Origin: Cylindrobasidium torrendii FP15055 ss-10
Lineage: Eukaryota > Basidiomycota > Agaricomycetes > Agaricales > Physalacriaceae
Reading direction: 5' to 3'
DNA length: 64,000 nt
NCBI GenBank assembly: GCA_000934385.1
Contig: KN880554.1
Coordinates: 1 to 64,000, forward strand
Part shown: positions 1-12,239 of the stretch, in pieces
How positions within the stretch are numbered: position 1 is the stretch's first letter
Layout: each line of letters begins with the position of its first letter
Program-made: the position numbers and the translations under genes
The notes under the pieces: model-generated
What the model saw: only the letters and a program-made list of their open reading frames with translations
What the model was told of the DNA's origin: nothing
The model's database searches: none

Positions 1-53
1 ATGACTCACGGGTCTCGGGGATCATGACTCGCGGGTCCCCGAGGCAAGTCAAG
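1..53. repeat. Imperfect short direct repeats after the Gag stop
   Basis: Two imperfect copies of a unit of about 23 nt beginning atgactc(a/g)cgggt lie at 1-45. They are followed by a run of the 5-mer caagt at about 46-63 that reaches into the last codons of the Gag-like ORF. On the minus strand this is the spacer just downstream of the Gag stop. It could be the gag-pol junction of the retroelement. No pol coding is visible because the window ends. Confidence 0.4.
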
Positions 54-3000
54 TCAAGTCAAGTACTTGAGCGGACATGACTCGTGTGAAACTTTAATCT
101 CTCGCGACTGGGCGTTGCTCTTATCGCCTGGGTACGGGGAAAACTTCTCGAGGACTTCGCTCATCGCATCAACCTTGTAGCTTCCCATAACAGGCGCCTT
201 GCGACGCAGCGAAACAGCCCTGCGAGCACTTGAATATGGTTGAATAAGTTTCTTCAAACTTGCGATGTGGGACTCACTATTACGATATTCTCGTTCAGTG
301 AACTGCGCTGCCAGCGTATGCAGGTATTTCTTCGATGTATTCTCGACTTCGGGGATTATACCAACCTCAACAGATTCGTGTAGCGGACAGTTGGTGCCAT
401 GAACGCGTCCGCATAACTTGCACTTCGTGTAGTCGAGATCGAGGTCAATTATATCCTCGATGTAGAGGGGTCCTCCGTCCTTGACATCGGTCAGGACAAT
501 CGGTCGATGACCTTGTTCTTTGGCATATAGGTCCCAGTCGTCAGGATCCTCCGGTGGTTCTATGCGATTATTAGAAACGCTCTCGACATCAAGATTGAGC
601 GCACCAAATCGTTCATACTGGTCGGCCACGGAATCAAAGGTATGGTTATATACGTCCCAGTTGGGTACGTAGCCCTCCCCCCACGCAGGTCCCTTGACTT
701 CGGCGGCGCGATGTATTTCGTCTTCAATATCGACCCAAGAGTCCGACATTCCGCTGATGAGATGGTACAGATGGTCAGCTACTGTCCAGTTGTCAGTAAG
801 CTTATATACTGGGTTTAGGCTTAGCCACTCAGTTATTTCACAGATGCTGAGGTCCTCGTTCCATTTTGCAAGAAGGTAGTCCCGTATTCCCGAGGGGCTA
901 CAGGGATCCGTGAAAACTAACCCGAGGGGAAAGTGCTCGGATGGTGATATTTCCAATTGCCCAAGCTTGTTAATGCTGATATTGGCCCCTAGGTCGTGCT
1001 CACTTGCTACCATAGGTAGCTTACTTCGTTCTGAAGGTTCCTTGACTGGTTGATCACTCAATTCGTCAAACTGCTCCTGCCATTTACGGATGAATTCTCG
1101 TCTAGATTTGGACGAAATCGATCGGTTCTCGTTAAAGGCGCGACTGGACACGTACGGGTTTGCGGCGGAAACAGATAGGACGCTTGTAGCATCCTTTGAG
1201 TGGTGGGATTGAGTTACGGAGACACTGAGGTCATCCGATTCAGAGTTGGATACTAACTCGAGCGAGGGAAGACTAGGTAAGTCACCCGATCCTGAATTCG
1301 ATACCCTTTCGAGTGCAGGCATATCGCTTGAGGTGTCCCATTCGATATCTGAATTCCCGGAGAAGAGATTTCCTTCTGAGAGCGAGCACAATCCCGAATC
1401 CGTGTCAGGATCGCGGGCGTCCTCTTCATCAGTGGACAGCCCCATACCATCTGAGCTTGAGCTACTACTGCAACTCGATAACGTGGCCAGGCTGGGAAGA
1501 GAGGCGTGTTCGCTTTCCGCCTCGGAGTCAGAGTCCATAGTAAGACCCACAGCGCCGGTCCAAATGTCTGCCATACTAGCGTGAAGGCTACTGGGGTTGC
1601 TACTTTTCCCTTTATCTTTGGAAATGCCTGTGGCTGCAACGCGTACTCCAGGTGGACGATTACTCGAACCCTTCACGAGTATTTTCTTTGGGCATCGATT
1701 GGCCATATGGCCGCTTTCTCCACATTCGTAGCAGAGTCCCTTTTCGCGTCTCTCGGATTTGAGCTTCTCGCTTAATTTTGGAGTCTGATGCTCACGACTC
1801 TTTCCTATGTTGGAAGCCCCGTTCTGCCAGGGGCGAGATCCTGTATTTTGCTTTACCGGTGAGCCTTTCTTAGTATGTTCCTTCGGTACATAAGGCTTAT
1901 GGCTATGATTCCCATGGTTTTGAGAGGAATGAGCTCCCTTGGTTGACTTATTCTGAGATCCGCTAGTCTTTGCGCCCTGATGATGAGGATTGGCGTTATC
2001 ATTAAACCGGTCGGTGGACCCTTCAATCATTTCGATATGTTCAGCCTTACGAACGATCTCATTGTATGTTGTCGTGTCGGGGAGAATCTCATATCGGTAC
2101 ATCAAAGCTCGAGCCAGCTTGGGTCGCAGACTATCCCATAGCTTCAAGGTTTTTTCTTTCTCGTCAGTCACTCCCGCTGAGTTGAAGAGTTCCTCAAGAC
2201 GCATGGTATGTTTCTTTATTGGCAAATCACCTTGCATGGTCCTGGCTAATTTCCTTCGTTGTTCCTGTCTGAACGTTGCGGGGAAACAATAGTTGTATAA
2301 CGCGGTGAAGAACTCGTTAAGTCTCCACTCGTACGGGTTTCCGGACACATGGCTAATGTACCAGTCTTCAGCAGATCCCCGAAGGAAGCGGCTTAATTTC
2401 TTCACGCGTAACTTTTTATGTACTCCTCCTTCGCGCACGTAGTCAGTGCCGTCTTGTACGAAACGTAGCATTTTTCTGACGTCTGGTGTACCATCATATG
2501 GCTCAGGAGGCTCGGGCTTGAGTTTACTCGAAGATTTCCGCTTTGAGTGTTTCCGCTTACGCGAACGTTTCTCTGTAGGGGAATCCGAGTCTGAAGTTTC
2601 CGAACTTTCGGAACTTGAAGATTCAGATGATGAGCTACTACTACTACTCGAAGAGTAGTCCGGATTTTTCGCAAATCTGCCCTTTTTCGGATTAAGTGCC
2701 TGTGCCAGGTAGCTTTCTTTTGGAAGCTGGTTAATTGGCAATAACTGTGCATTGGCGTCCGATACGAGTGGAGTAGTGCGCTTGCGACGGTAACCCTGGA
2801 CCCTGTCCGTTATCTCACGTTCGACGCTGTCAGTGAGCGGAACGGGCGAGTCATGGATATGTTTGTCAAGTTCTTTTTGTCTCTCTTTGTACTTGTCGTG
2901 CTTACGACGCTTGACTTCCTTGGATTTGCGCTTCTTTCGCTTACCCGATTCCGAAGGCGAGGATTCATCTCCTTCAATGGTATAATCCGTATTCCTCTTC

Positions 3001-4154
3001 GGGGTACCTTCGTGATCGCGATCGGGTGCCACTGCGTTTGTCGCGACCGCAAGGTCGGATTTTTCTTCCGCTGTGGCTTGATGGGTACTATCTGAATTCG
3101 CAATTCGACTTGTGGCTGATTTTTCCGGGTTTTGGGAATTTCCCATTATTGATGCCATAGCGTATGACCTTTTTAGTGGCCTGGGAGTCGAGGTAATCTG
3201 AGGGACGAAACTGGAGCTGCGTGGAAGACGGGAATCGTTTTCCACGGTGCTCAACTCGCTCCATTCCTTGGTTTTGCCAAGGGGCATAGGAGAATCCTTT
3301 TCCTCGGCTTCTGACTCTTCAGCAGATACATGGGTCATAGAATTCTCAGTAAAGTACTGAGCTCCCGTAAGACGGGGTCTATTCTTCTTAATATCGTTTA
3401 AGATTTCTTGCTGATGGCCCATTTCCATCAAGTCATATGAATCGGCAGGAATATTGCCCCAATTTCTGGGATCAACACCTTTCCCCTTTCCAGTGTACGG
3501 TAGGTCAGGGGATTCCGGGCGCTGCTCTTGCGCCTCGGACTCACTCGAGTCGTCGTCTCGTTCGTGCGGCTCGAGTATACGGATACCCTGGCTCCTTTTA
3601 GCGAAATTGTGGCGCTGTTCGGCCGTGAGAGCAGCCTCCGCGGCGCGAAATACGTCTAATTCTTCGGACCAAGGTCTCGTATTCGTGGGAGATACTAATT
3701 TCGTACGTTTCGTATTACTCCTATGGCCAGCCAACTCGTTGGCGGCCGAATTGCTAATTTGATAATCCAAAGATAATTTGTCTTTGGATTTTCGGTCACC
3801 CTCGTGCGTCTCGGAAGCTGGGTTCTTCGACAGCGAATCCGATACGCTTGTGAGCGGTGATGACTCTGGGACAGCGGGCTGTCCCTCTCTCTCTCCTGAT
3901 GCATCACCTCTTGAAGGTCGGTCATTGGAGTCATGGTCTGGGGCTGCTTGATGCCCACTCTCCGTTTGCAGGGAGGAATACGAAGCGTCTGCATCGTTAG
4001 TAGATACAGGATTCGGAAGTCCTTCGAGGAGAGAAGAAATGGGAATGCGAGGAGAGGGAGGAAGTCGGTCTCCAGTGATGGAGACCCGGGATGGTTGAGG
4101 AGTTCCGGGAGCGGAATTCCTTCGGTTTCGAAGGTTATATCTGTTGGTAGACAT
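54..4154 (-). mobile_element. Gag-like polyprotein of an LTR-type retroelement
   Basis: A single uninterrupted ORF of 1366 residues starts at an ATG (4152-4154). The N-terminal half is low-complexity and charged, with a long serine run near residues 500-520. A helical block near residues 550-720 (AEDWYISHV, LARTMQGDLPI, RALMYRYEILPDTT) resembles the retrotransposon gag domain. A canonical zinc knuckle, CYECGESGHMANRC, lies near residue 806. A second Cys/His cluster, CKLCGRVHGTNC, lies near residue 1243 inside a long C-terminal tail. Gag proteins of this kind package element RNA. No protease, reverse transcriptase or integrase is in the window; these would lie further left. The intact frame suggests a recent insertion. 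No LTR or primer-binding site was identified with confidence. A domesticated gag-derived gene is the alternative. Confidence 0.8.
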
Positions 4155-6088
4155 AGCTTCGTCGTTAGGAATTTCCGGTTGATCAGACCAGAGGGTTTCC
4201 TGAGGGATTTTTGTTAGAAAGTTGTTAGGTTAAGAGAAAACTGCCTTTTGGTAGCAGTTAAAAATATGTAACGTCGAGGGCTTCGTTGGAAACCGAGGCG
4301 CTACACGGGTGTTGTCTTGAGGTCGCTTCGCTAGTAACTGGGGTTTGTGGTAGATTCAAAGTAACCTAACTTCTATGTATTTCTAGCTATGTCTTATATA
4401 TGTTTTCTGTTCGGATTTCAAGTGGATAAGAAAGATGCGATACGGAATGTACAGTAATACAGTCCGTCTCGGGTTGTTTCACGAAGCAGCGGTGGCCAAT
4501 GGTTGAAGTAGCGAGCGTGGTGAGCGTGGCGCAAGATCACGTGACGCTCTCTACGATCGCGTCGCCACACAGATACAGAAAGGTTAGCGCGGATGTGGAA
4601 AAAAATAATAGCAAGGAACTTGAAAATGCGGTGATGCTCAGTCATGGTGAAGGAAGCTCAGAAAAGAGTCTGCAAGACGGTGAAATGTGCTGGTTCAAAC
4701 GTTCAATGGGCACTATTTCAAAACCTTAACTCTCAAGGTAATGCTGTTGGGCTCTCCGTTCTGGACATGATGCCGCCCTATAGAGTCGGCAGGATGTGAC
4801 TTGAAAACTATGGATGCGGTGTACTATAGACACAAACAGGCTGGCGAATAGCATGAACAGTGGTGATGGGCAAACCTCAAATGCCGCTGGCCGGCATGAT
4901 CACCGCTTCAAAGCGGCGGATTACCTAAGTGCTTGCACGTGCCTACGCGTCCCTGCAGGCCTCACTGCTCAGGCTTGGACTCAGTGTCATTGCTGTTGAA
5001 ACTGCTCTTCTGCCAGGCCATTTCTAATTCCAATTTTACTCGTCGAAATTTTACGAAAATACCGATGCTGCGAACTATGGCCCAGGATACGCGGACTCTT
5101 TCCTCGGTAGCACCAAGAGCTCAACGACCATCCTGAGCCTCCGGGACACAGGATCTCTCCCAGTGGTTGTCTTTGAAGTTATTTGGAATGAGAGGGTACA
5201 CTCATGTGCGTATTCATTTGATGGGCTCTCATGCAAGCAAGGCCGAAGCTAAAGCGCTAACCTACTAGTAGCGCCAAGTTCTCCTGAATTTCTCCACCTT
5301 CTCAGCAGAACTCCCTCTCCATCAAGTATCGTTTTCGGAGAATTTCAATCCTTTCCATCCAAAAGGCTCGATATCCAACAAGCTCAAGCCATGCTCATCC
5401 AGCTCGCGTCGGTACATGATTTCGATTCGAGACAGAAAAGACGTCGCGTCGCTCTCCATGCCCCATAACTCCATAATCCTACCTGGGAACTGGCGTAGTG
5501 CAAGATTACCCTTTTATCCCGAGTTGTGAATGCACCATTTCTAGACGACGCGATTGACGCCGAGGGGCAACTCGGCGAGATGTTGTACGTCCATTGTCTC
5601 GTTCTGCATTGTCGCGCCAGTGTCATTGTTTGACACAGAACAAAACAAAACAAGCATAACATGGCCTTGCCGTAGCCCGTGTGTCCATTGCGTTGTCAGA
5701 TGGTTGATACACAATCCAAAAGGCCTTGTGGACTGATGCTGGTCTTTTGTATCATAATAGGACAGCAGGGATAGGCAAAGCAAAGACCATCCAAAATTGT
5801 TGCCATTGTCTCCTAACCTCATGCAAGCGCCGCCACTGGGGCCATCAGGACGGGCGAAAGTTCCCAAATGCCCGGCGCAGTGGGCCCCGCGATACCTTGT
5901 CTAACAGTCAAGCGGCCACGCTTACACAAGCACATTTCATTGACGTCTCTTGTTTCCTTATCTGGCGAAGGGTCTTATCCTCCATTGTTCTTGATCCCGG
6001 GTCTTTGTACATGTTTGTCCTCGTGCCCGACACCTCGTCCGAAGTCTGCCAGGCAGGGCCAGTGGAACGCTCTTTACTTCACACCATC
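4155..6088. other. Gag leader and gene-poor spacer
   Basis: The first few hundred bases upstream of the Gag ATG (to about 4400) are probably the element's untranslated leader or LTR, but I could not delimit an LTR. The rest has only short open frames. Plus-strand stretches at about 4930-5250 and 5260-5440 read as short protein-like pieces interrupted by stops, so a decayed gene is possible. No family was recognised. The last 360 bases before 6089 are in frame with the downstream kinase but lack a better start. Confidence 0.4.
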
Positions 6089-8172
6089 ATGGCTGATTAT
6101 ACGCAACCCGATATCCCCAACGCCAACCACGATGCTCACACTGGAGATACTACCGAGAACCTGCGTCCGAGTTTATCCACCGATGTTCTGCGCGCGCTGG
6201 TCGCCGCCACGGGACACGAGACGGAAGCCGACTTCTCGAATATGGACGACCCAGAGGCAGCGCTGTTCTGGGGCTCGCTCATGCCCTGTGGGCGCTCGAC
6301 GTCGGACGACTATCCACGCTGCGATTTCATGATTTTCCAAAACTCGATTGCTGTTGGGAAGGACCCTGCACCTGCGAACGACTTCAGGCTTGTGGGAGAT
6401 GGTGTTTGTAAGTGACTTACTGCCCTTTGCTACGACTCCTGACCTGTTGCTTAGCCTGTCGACAATTCGTCATAACGTGCGATGATATTATGGGCGGTGG
6501 ATCCGCCCAGATTCAGGATAAGAGCACAACTGGTACATGGGTGCGTTGCCTAACATAATGCCCTTCCCTCAGTCTCACAAACAATAGCTCAATGGTCACC
6601 GCATCGGATACGAACAATATCGCCTCTTGACTCATGGGGACATGATCGTCTTCGGTATGCATGGCAAAATCAGTGCGTCTCTCATCCCTACCGACTTCGT
6701 CTTGCTTACTTTTCCATCTCCGCGCAGACTACCAATTCCGTGACCTACGACCACGCAACAAGCTGACCTCCAACTATGAGGGACAGGCTTCTGCTCTTCT
6801 CGGTATTGGGGGGTTCGGGACCGTTTACAAAGGCCTCGAAGTGACCACTGGGCGTATTGTTGCCATCAAGGTCATGCAGAACAAAATCCTCAGTAACGAC
6901 TTGCACGCAAAGAAGGGAAAGGGGAGGTGCATGTCATCCAACCAAAAGGCTGTGCAGGTCATGGATGCCTTGTTGAGGGAGGTCAACGTCATGTCGAAGC
7001 TGACCCATCCAAACATCGTCGGAATGTTGGCTACTTATAGTAATGGAGGAGACAGACTTCCTGGAGATGGTCCTCGTACGTTGCCCTGTTTTCATAGAGT
7101 TGACAGGCCGGAGCTGGCACTTTTTTGCGCTGCTAACATACACCCAGGTCTTGTCCTTGAGTATATGAACGGCGGAACTCTGGACGACTGGTGCGACCAG
7201 AACCGGAGCCTCATCGACGAGGCTATGTATCAACACTTTGTCTTCCAGATCCTCGATGGGGTCAGAGTGCGTATGCAGTATTATCCCTGTTACAACTAAC
7301 TAACATATCGTGTAGTATATGCACCATCACAAGATCGCACATCGAGACCTGAAGCCTCCAGTACGTCGCCTTTCCCCGCATCCATGCCTACCACTCATCC
7401 GCGCAGAACATCCTTCTCACACGGCACGACCCACCAGTTGCCAAGATAGCCGACTTCGGCCTTGCCAAAGTCGCAGACTCACAATTGTCTTTGCTGCACG
7501 TTCGTATACCCTCGCTCGCTACTTCCGAATATCGTCTAAACTTCGCAGACACGCGCTGGCACCCATGGGTGGACAGCCCCAGAGCAATTTGAATACCGAT
7601 TAAAAGAGGACGAGGGCAGCTACACAAAGGTCGTCGACAGTTGGGGCGTAGGCCTCATTCTATGCTGGTTGTGAGTGGCTGAGTTTTGCGGCGTTGTTTT
7701 TGCAGTGGCTGATGTTATTGTGTAGAGCCTGCCAGAACCTTCCATGGGACGATTGGACGCAGATGCGCGCCCAATATCCTGAAGGCTTGAAGATGTTTCT
7801 TGAAGCTAATTTGAGCAATGCTGGTGCGTTAGCTTTGCCTTCTTTGCACAGAGGCGTTGTTTCTTTCAATCGGCGGCTAATTGAACCACAGCGAGTGAGA
7901 TGTTCTACAAGTTGCTTCAATGGGATCCAGTCCAGAGGATCACAGCTTTGGATGCTATGAACTTACCTTGGATGAGAGACTATCTCCCGCCGGTGTACAG
8001 GTACAACGGGACGACACGCGAATTCATCCTGAATCGACCATTTCGCAAGCCGAATTCTTTGGTGAAAAAGCCATTTCCGCGACCGTCAAGCTCGATAGAC
8101 AGGATTGCTGATGAGCTTGTTCATGGGATTTCGACGGTGATTCTGCAGCCAAGGGGAGAGAGCGTGGGTTAG
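6089..8172 (+). CDS. FHA-domain Ser/Thr protein kinase (Rad53/Chk2-like)
   Basis: Ten exons give 525 residues: 6089-6407, 6455-6540, 6588-6654, 6728-7075, 7148-7266, 7316-7360, 7407-7499, 7549-7670, 7726-7823 and 7892-8172. Residues about 85-165 form an FHA domain (AVGKDPAP, then SCRQFVIT, then STTGTWLNGHRI). The kinase domain follows directly: glycine loop GIGGFGTVYKG, lysine VAIKVM, AHRDLKP, ADFGLAK and GTHGWTAPE, so the catalytic core looks intact. FHA plus kinase is the architecture of the DNA-damage checkpoint effectors Rad53, Cds1 and Chk2. Only one FHA domain is present, and no clear SQ/TQ cluster precedes it. The FHA phosphopeptide contacts are unusual (GK for GR, Gln for the usual His in S-x-x-H, Thr for Asn in STNG). 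The start was chosen at 6089 because ccatcATGG is a good context. Confidence 0.85.
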
Positions 8173-8464
8173 CTTTGGAGATCTAAGTATGTATGTATGT
8201 ATTGTGCAATGTACATTATTGTGTAGTCATAGGCAATCACGTCTTTCATGGTGACCAAGGAAACGAACACAGCAGCTACAATTAGAACCTGTTTCTGGCC
8301 GTGGGAAAAGGCATAGCATGCTGGGAGTATAAATAGACAGAAGAGGAATGCCAAATGGTCCCCGGCGGTAAGGACATTCGCGCTTGGCTAAGATCGGAAT
8401 TTCGGGACGGAGAACCGACACTACCACGCGAAGCATCAGATACCCTACTTGCTCTATTACCATC
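8173..8464 (+). promoter_or_regulatory. Promoter region of aminopeptidase P with TATA box
   Basis: A consensus TATA box, TATAAATA, lies at 8328-8335, about 130 nt before the ATG at 8465. A (tatg)n microsatellite lies just after the kinase stop, near 8185. The in-frame open stretch from 8384 begins with TTG, not ATG, and is not taken as coding. Confidence 0.5.
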
Positions 8465-11400
8465 ATGGCGCCTCCGCCGCCGCCGCCGCCACCACCTCCG
8501 CCACTCTGTTTACCATTCTTCGGGAACAAGGAGAAGCGTCGCTTGTCCTTCTCAAGTACTGGACTACCACCGACAGCCAGTAACGAGAAATTGGTCCGGC
8601 ATGACACCCAGCGCTCTTATGGGTCTACATCGACTGGGCGGACTATGCCAAGCACACCGGACGATGGGGTCACTTTCAAGAGCGACTCGGAGAAATACAG
8701 TGTGATGCCCAGAAGCGGTATAGACGCGAAGCCTACGATGAGTCGGTCGAATACGATGATGGGTTCGAAGAAGGGATGGTTTGGGCTGGGGAAGAAGGAT
8801 GTCCAGTTTCAGGCGGGCGGGGACCTCTCTAGAGGAAATTCGCAGAGAACGAAGGGAGACTCCGCGCCGCCCACGCGCCATAACTCGCAGTCAACGCAAG
8901 CTAGTCGACGCACAAATCGCACGGACCGTACAAGGGCCAGCCAAGACACACTCGTCCAGTCCGACTCTATGTACAGGCGCAAAGTGGAGGAGACAGACTC
9001 GGTTCGCGAAGTTGTTCCCACCCAGCAGCGTCTGTCTGATCTGCGGAGTCAAATGGTGAAGGAAAATTTGGATATCTAGTGCGTGCACAGTCATACTTTC
9101 GAGCGTTACTAATCCCTTTCAGCGTCATTCCGAGCGAAGACGCGCACGGCTCTGAATATGTTGCACAAAGTGACATGCGCCGTCAATACATAACCGGCTT
9201 TTCTGGTTCCGCGGGTACTGCGATTGTCTCCCAGACCTCCGCATGGCTCGTCACAGACTCGCGCTACTGGCTCCAGGCCGTCGAGCAGATCGATAGGAAT
9301 TGGAAACTTATCCGTGCTGGACATGCTGGTGAAGCACGGGATTGGATTGAGTTTGTCGAGGTGTGTGCCCCAGTTGCTACTCACTGCTAAGAGAAATTAC
9401 TGACTCGGTAAATCAGTCGATATCCAAGAACAAGCGGATTGGCATTGATGGACGTATGCTTTCGTACGACAAAGCCATTACATTGAATTCCAAGGTCGTG
9501 CCCAAGGGCGCCAAGCTCGTCTACCCCGTCCAGAACCTGGTGGACCTCATTTGGAAGAACAAACCTTCACGGTCGAAGGATCCGGTGTTTATTCAACCCA
9601 TTGAATTCAGTGGTAAGTACTCTTCACCGCTAGTGGATCGTCTCAAACACGCCTCCACCGCGCGTTCATCCCCGCTGACCTCATGCACAGGCGAGGATGC
9701 AAAGTCAAAGATTGCGAAAGTCCGGCAATGGATCAAGAGTCGCCCACCGGACAGGCCGTCGTACGCGCGCGCAGACCCAAAGCCACATAACTATCAGATC
9801 GGCATGCTCATAACTGCGCTGGACCAAGTGGCCTGGATGCTCAACCTCCGGGGCTCAGATATCCCCTTCACACCTGTCTTCCATGCATACCTCTACATCG
9901 GCCTCAAGGTGGCAATCCTATTCCTGGAAGGCTGCAAAGTGAATCAGAACTCGGCCGACTACTTGCGGTCTATGGGCGTCGAGCGAAGAGACTACAATGA
10001 CATTTGGAAGTTCTTGCGGAAACGGGAGTGGAACGAAGAGGGAAAGGTAGACACAATTGAATGCCACAGACACGTTCACTCACCTATGCCCAGATCATCA
10101 TCTCGCCTGAATCCTCGTACACGATTTCCCTGGTCCTCTCTAGCTACCGCACGACTATACTGCCTTCCCATGTCCGGGAACTCATGGCGTTCAAGAATGC
10201 GACCGAGATCGAGGGCATGAGGCAGGCCTATCTACGGGACGGTGTTGCCTTTGTGAGCATAGTTTGCCATGCCTTTCGCTCGTGCTTATGTACTCGCAGG
10301 TCCAATTCATAGCCTGGTTGGAAGACAAGATCAACAACAAGGGTTATGATATATCGGAGTGGGAGGCCGCACAACGTATGCTGGAATTCCGCCGAAAGCT
10401 ACCTCATTTCATGGGATTGGCGTACGGCACAATATCAGGCAGTGGCCCGAACGGCGCCCTCCCCCACTACGAACCTCGCAAGAACGACGCGCGCATGATC
10501 GACAAAGAGACGCCCTACGTCAAGTCAGTACCCGCCATTGCCTGTCGTGAAGCCAAAGCTGACACCTTATAGTGATTCTGGAGGCAACTATCGCGACGGA
10601 ACCTGCGACACGACAAGAACAATCCATCTGGGACGCCCAACCCCGGAGCAGTGTGAAGCCTATACGCGTGTTCTGCAAGGGCATGTGAGTGAAAATGCCA
10701 TATAAACACTGATGAGAAATTGACCATCTTTAGATTGCTATTGACACTGCCGTCTTTCCCGATGGGACCTCTGGACGCCAACTGGACGTTCTTGCGCGTA
10801 ATGCCCTCTGGAAGGAAGGCATGAACTATGGGGTGCGGCTGCACTTTCTCTGGTAGATAGCACCGATAGAGCTGACTCTGTTCGTTTAGCACGGGACTGG
10901 TCATGGCTTCGGTTCCTACTTGACGGTGCATGAGGGTCCTCACGGCTTCGGAATTGAGGTCCCCCTGCATGCCGGCAATGTTATCACAAATGAGCCCGGA
11001 TATTGTGAGTATCATTTTGACCAATGTGTTTCTCTCTTCCACGTCGCTAGCTCCTTCCGTTGGAGGCCATTCTTGTCTCTTCTATGAATCCCTTGCGTCC
11101 TCGCACACCACTAGTGACTTCGCCTTGGGGCTACACGTTAACGCACTAATTTGCTGGTCTCACTTCTCTTTTCACACTTGATCTCCACGGATCTTTCCCA
11201 TCATGGTCATTTCTCCCCATCTCCACGCTCGTTCCTACATTTGAGTAGACTATGTACTGATGCTCAACCAGATGTTCAAGAGAAGTGGGGTGTGCGCATC
11301 GAATCAGCGCTCGTCGTGCAGAAAACGCGCCCGCGTAATGCGACGGATGGGACTTGGTTGTGCTTCGAACGTTTGACGGCGGTCCCCATCCAGACGAAGA

Positions 11401-11640
11401 TGGTGAACAAGGATATGCTGACCTCGCATGAGAAGGCCTGGCTGATCGTGAGTACCTTTTTGGATTGTTTCTTTCACTTGACCGACGGTTCTCCAGGCGC
11501 ACAACAAGGAATGCTTGAGAAAGCTCAAGCCGCTTTTATCGCACGATAAGCGGGCACTTGACTGGCTCAAGCGGGAATGCAGCAGGGACATTGGACTCGC
11601 TGCGCCCGTCGCTGGTGGCATCACCATCGACTGGGGTTAA
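8465..11640 (+). CDS. Xaa-Pro aminopeptidase (aminopeptidase P, M24B) with long N-terminal extension
   Basis: Eleven exons give 810 residues: 8465-9078, 9123-9360, 9417-9612, 9691-10046, 10094-10252, 10300-10523, 10573-10684, 10734-10832, 10890-11004, 11272-11447 and 11497-11640. The enzyme releases an N-terminal residue preceding proline. From about residue 190 it follows eukaryotic cytosolic APP: creatinase-type N domain ([18 protein letters not shown] start, [24 protein letters not shown]), a second such domain, then the pita-bread catalytic domain. The five metal ligands are visible: two Asp in [15 protein letters not shown], His in HGTGHGFG, Glu in TNEPGYY and Glu in RIESALVV. The first ~185 residues are extra: [13 protein letters not shown], then Ser/Thr/Arg-rich low complexity. 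The intron at 11005-11271 is 267 nt against about 45-80 nt for the others. Confidence 0.92.
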
Positions 11641-12239
11641 TTGTTCTGCCAGGATTCTCGTTTCTGGCTGCTGCTGTGCCAAGAGAGACTTTTTTAACTT
11701 ACCCAAATCGTGCGTGCTCGAGTTGGCGTTTACTTTTTTGGAGTTGGATCTATTTATTTATATTGTGACCCATCTCAATTCTTATATGTGTACATCCTTG
11801 TCTTCCGTGCTTCTCGTTTATACTACTTATGTATTGGCTTGTCAGCTGGTATTGGCACGTAGGATCGTTAGGATCGCTGTAGCCCCTCGTTGTACTCTTA
11901 CTTGGTGATCGTCACTGCCTCGTTGCTTTCTACTAGGTACATATATACTTTATCTTTATGGGTCTTGAGTCTGAATCAATTCGAGCCCTTTTGGATCTTG
12001 ATGTTTTTATGCAAGTGTCGGAGTGCATGCAGTGGGGTCAAAAATGTGCTAAACACTCCGGGATGGTATTCCGCAAATGCGAGAAGAGATGCTTTAGCCT
12101 TTCCCGAAAAGGCAGACGCAGTTGGCTTGATCGTAGTGTAGCTTAGGTTTAGTTCTTCTCTTCCAGCACATGAATATGCATAGAGCAACAACGCTGAACA
12201 TATGTAGATAGTAAGTATTTGCAAATTTGTAATTTTAGG
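11641..12239. other. Intergenic region between convergent genes
   Basis: This holds the 3' flanks of the aminopeptidase gene and of the membrane-protein gene on the other strand. Only short, unsupported open frames are present; no RNA gene or repeat is seen. Confidence 0.5.

Noticed and set aside
4155..4400. LTR or primer-binding site of the retroelement
   Set aside because: No TG...CA-bounded repeat or convincing tRNA-complementary stretch could be established without the left end of the element.
5726..6088. Upstream extension of the kinase
   Set aside because: In frame but no better ATG and no FHA- or kinase-like sequence before 6089.
8384..8464. Earlier start for the aminopeptidase frame
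   Set aside because: The first codon is TTG, not ATG; the ATG at 8465 has good context and lies about 130 nt after a TATA box.
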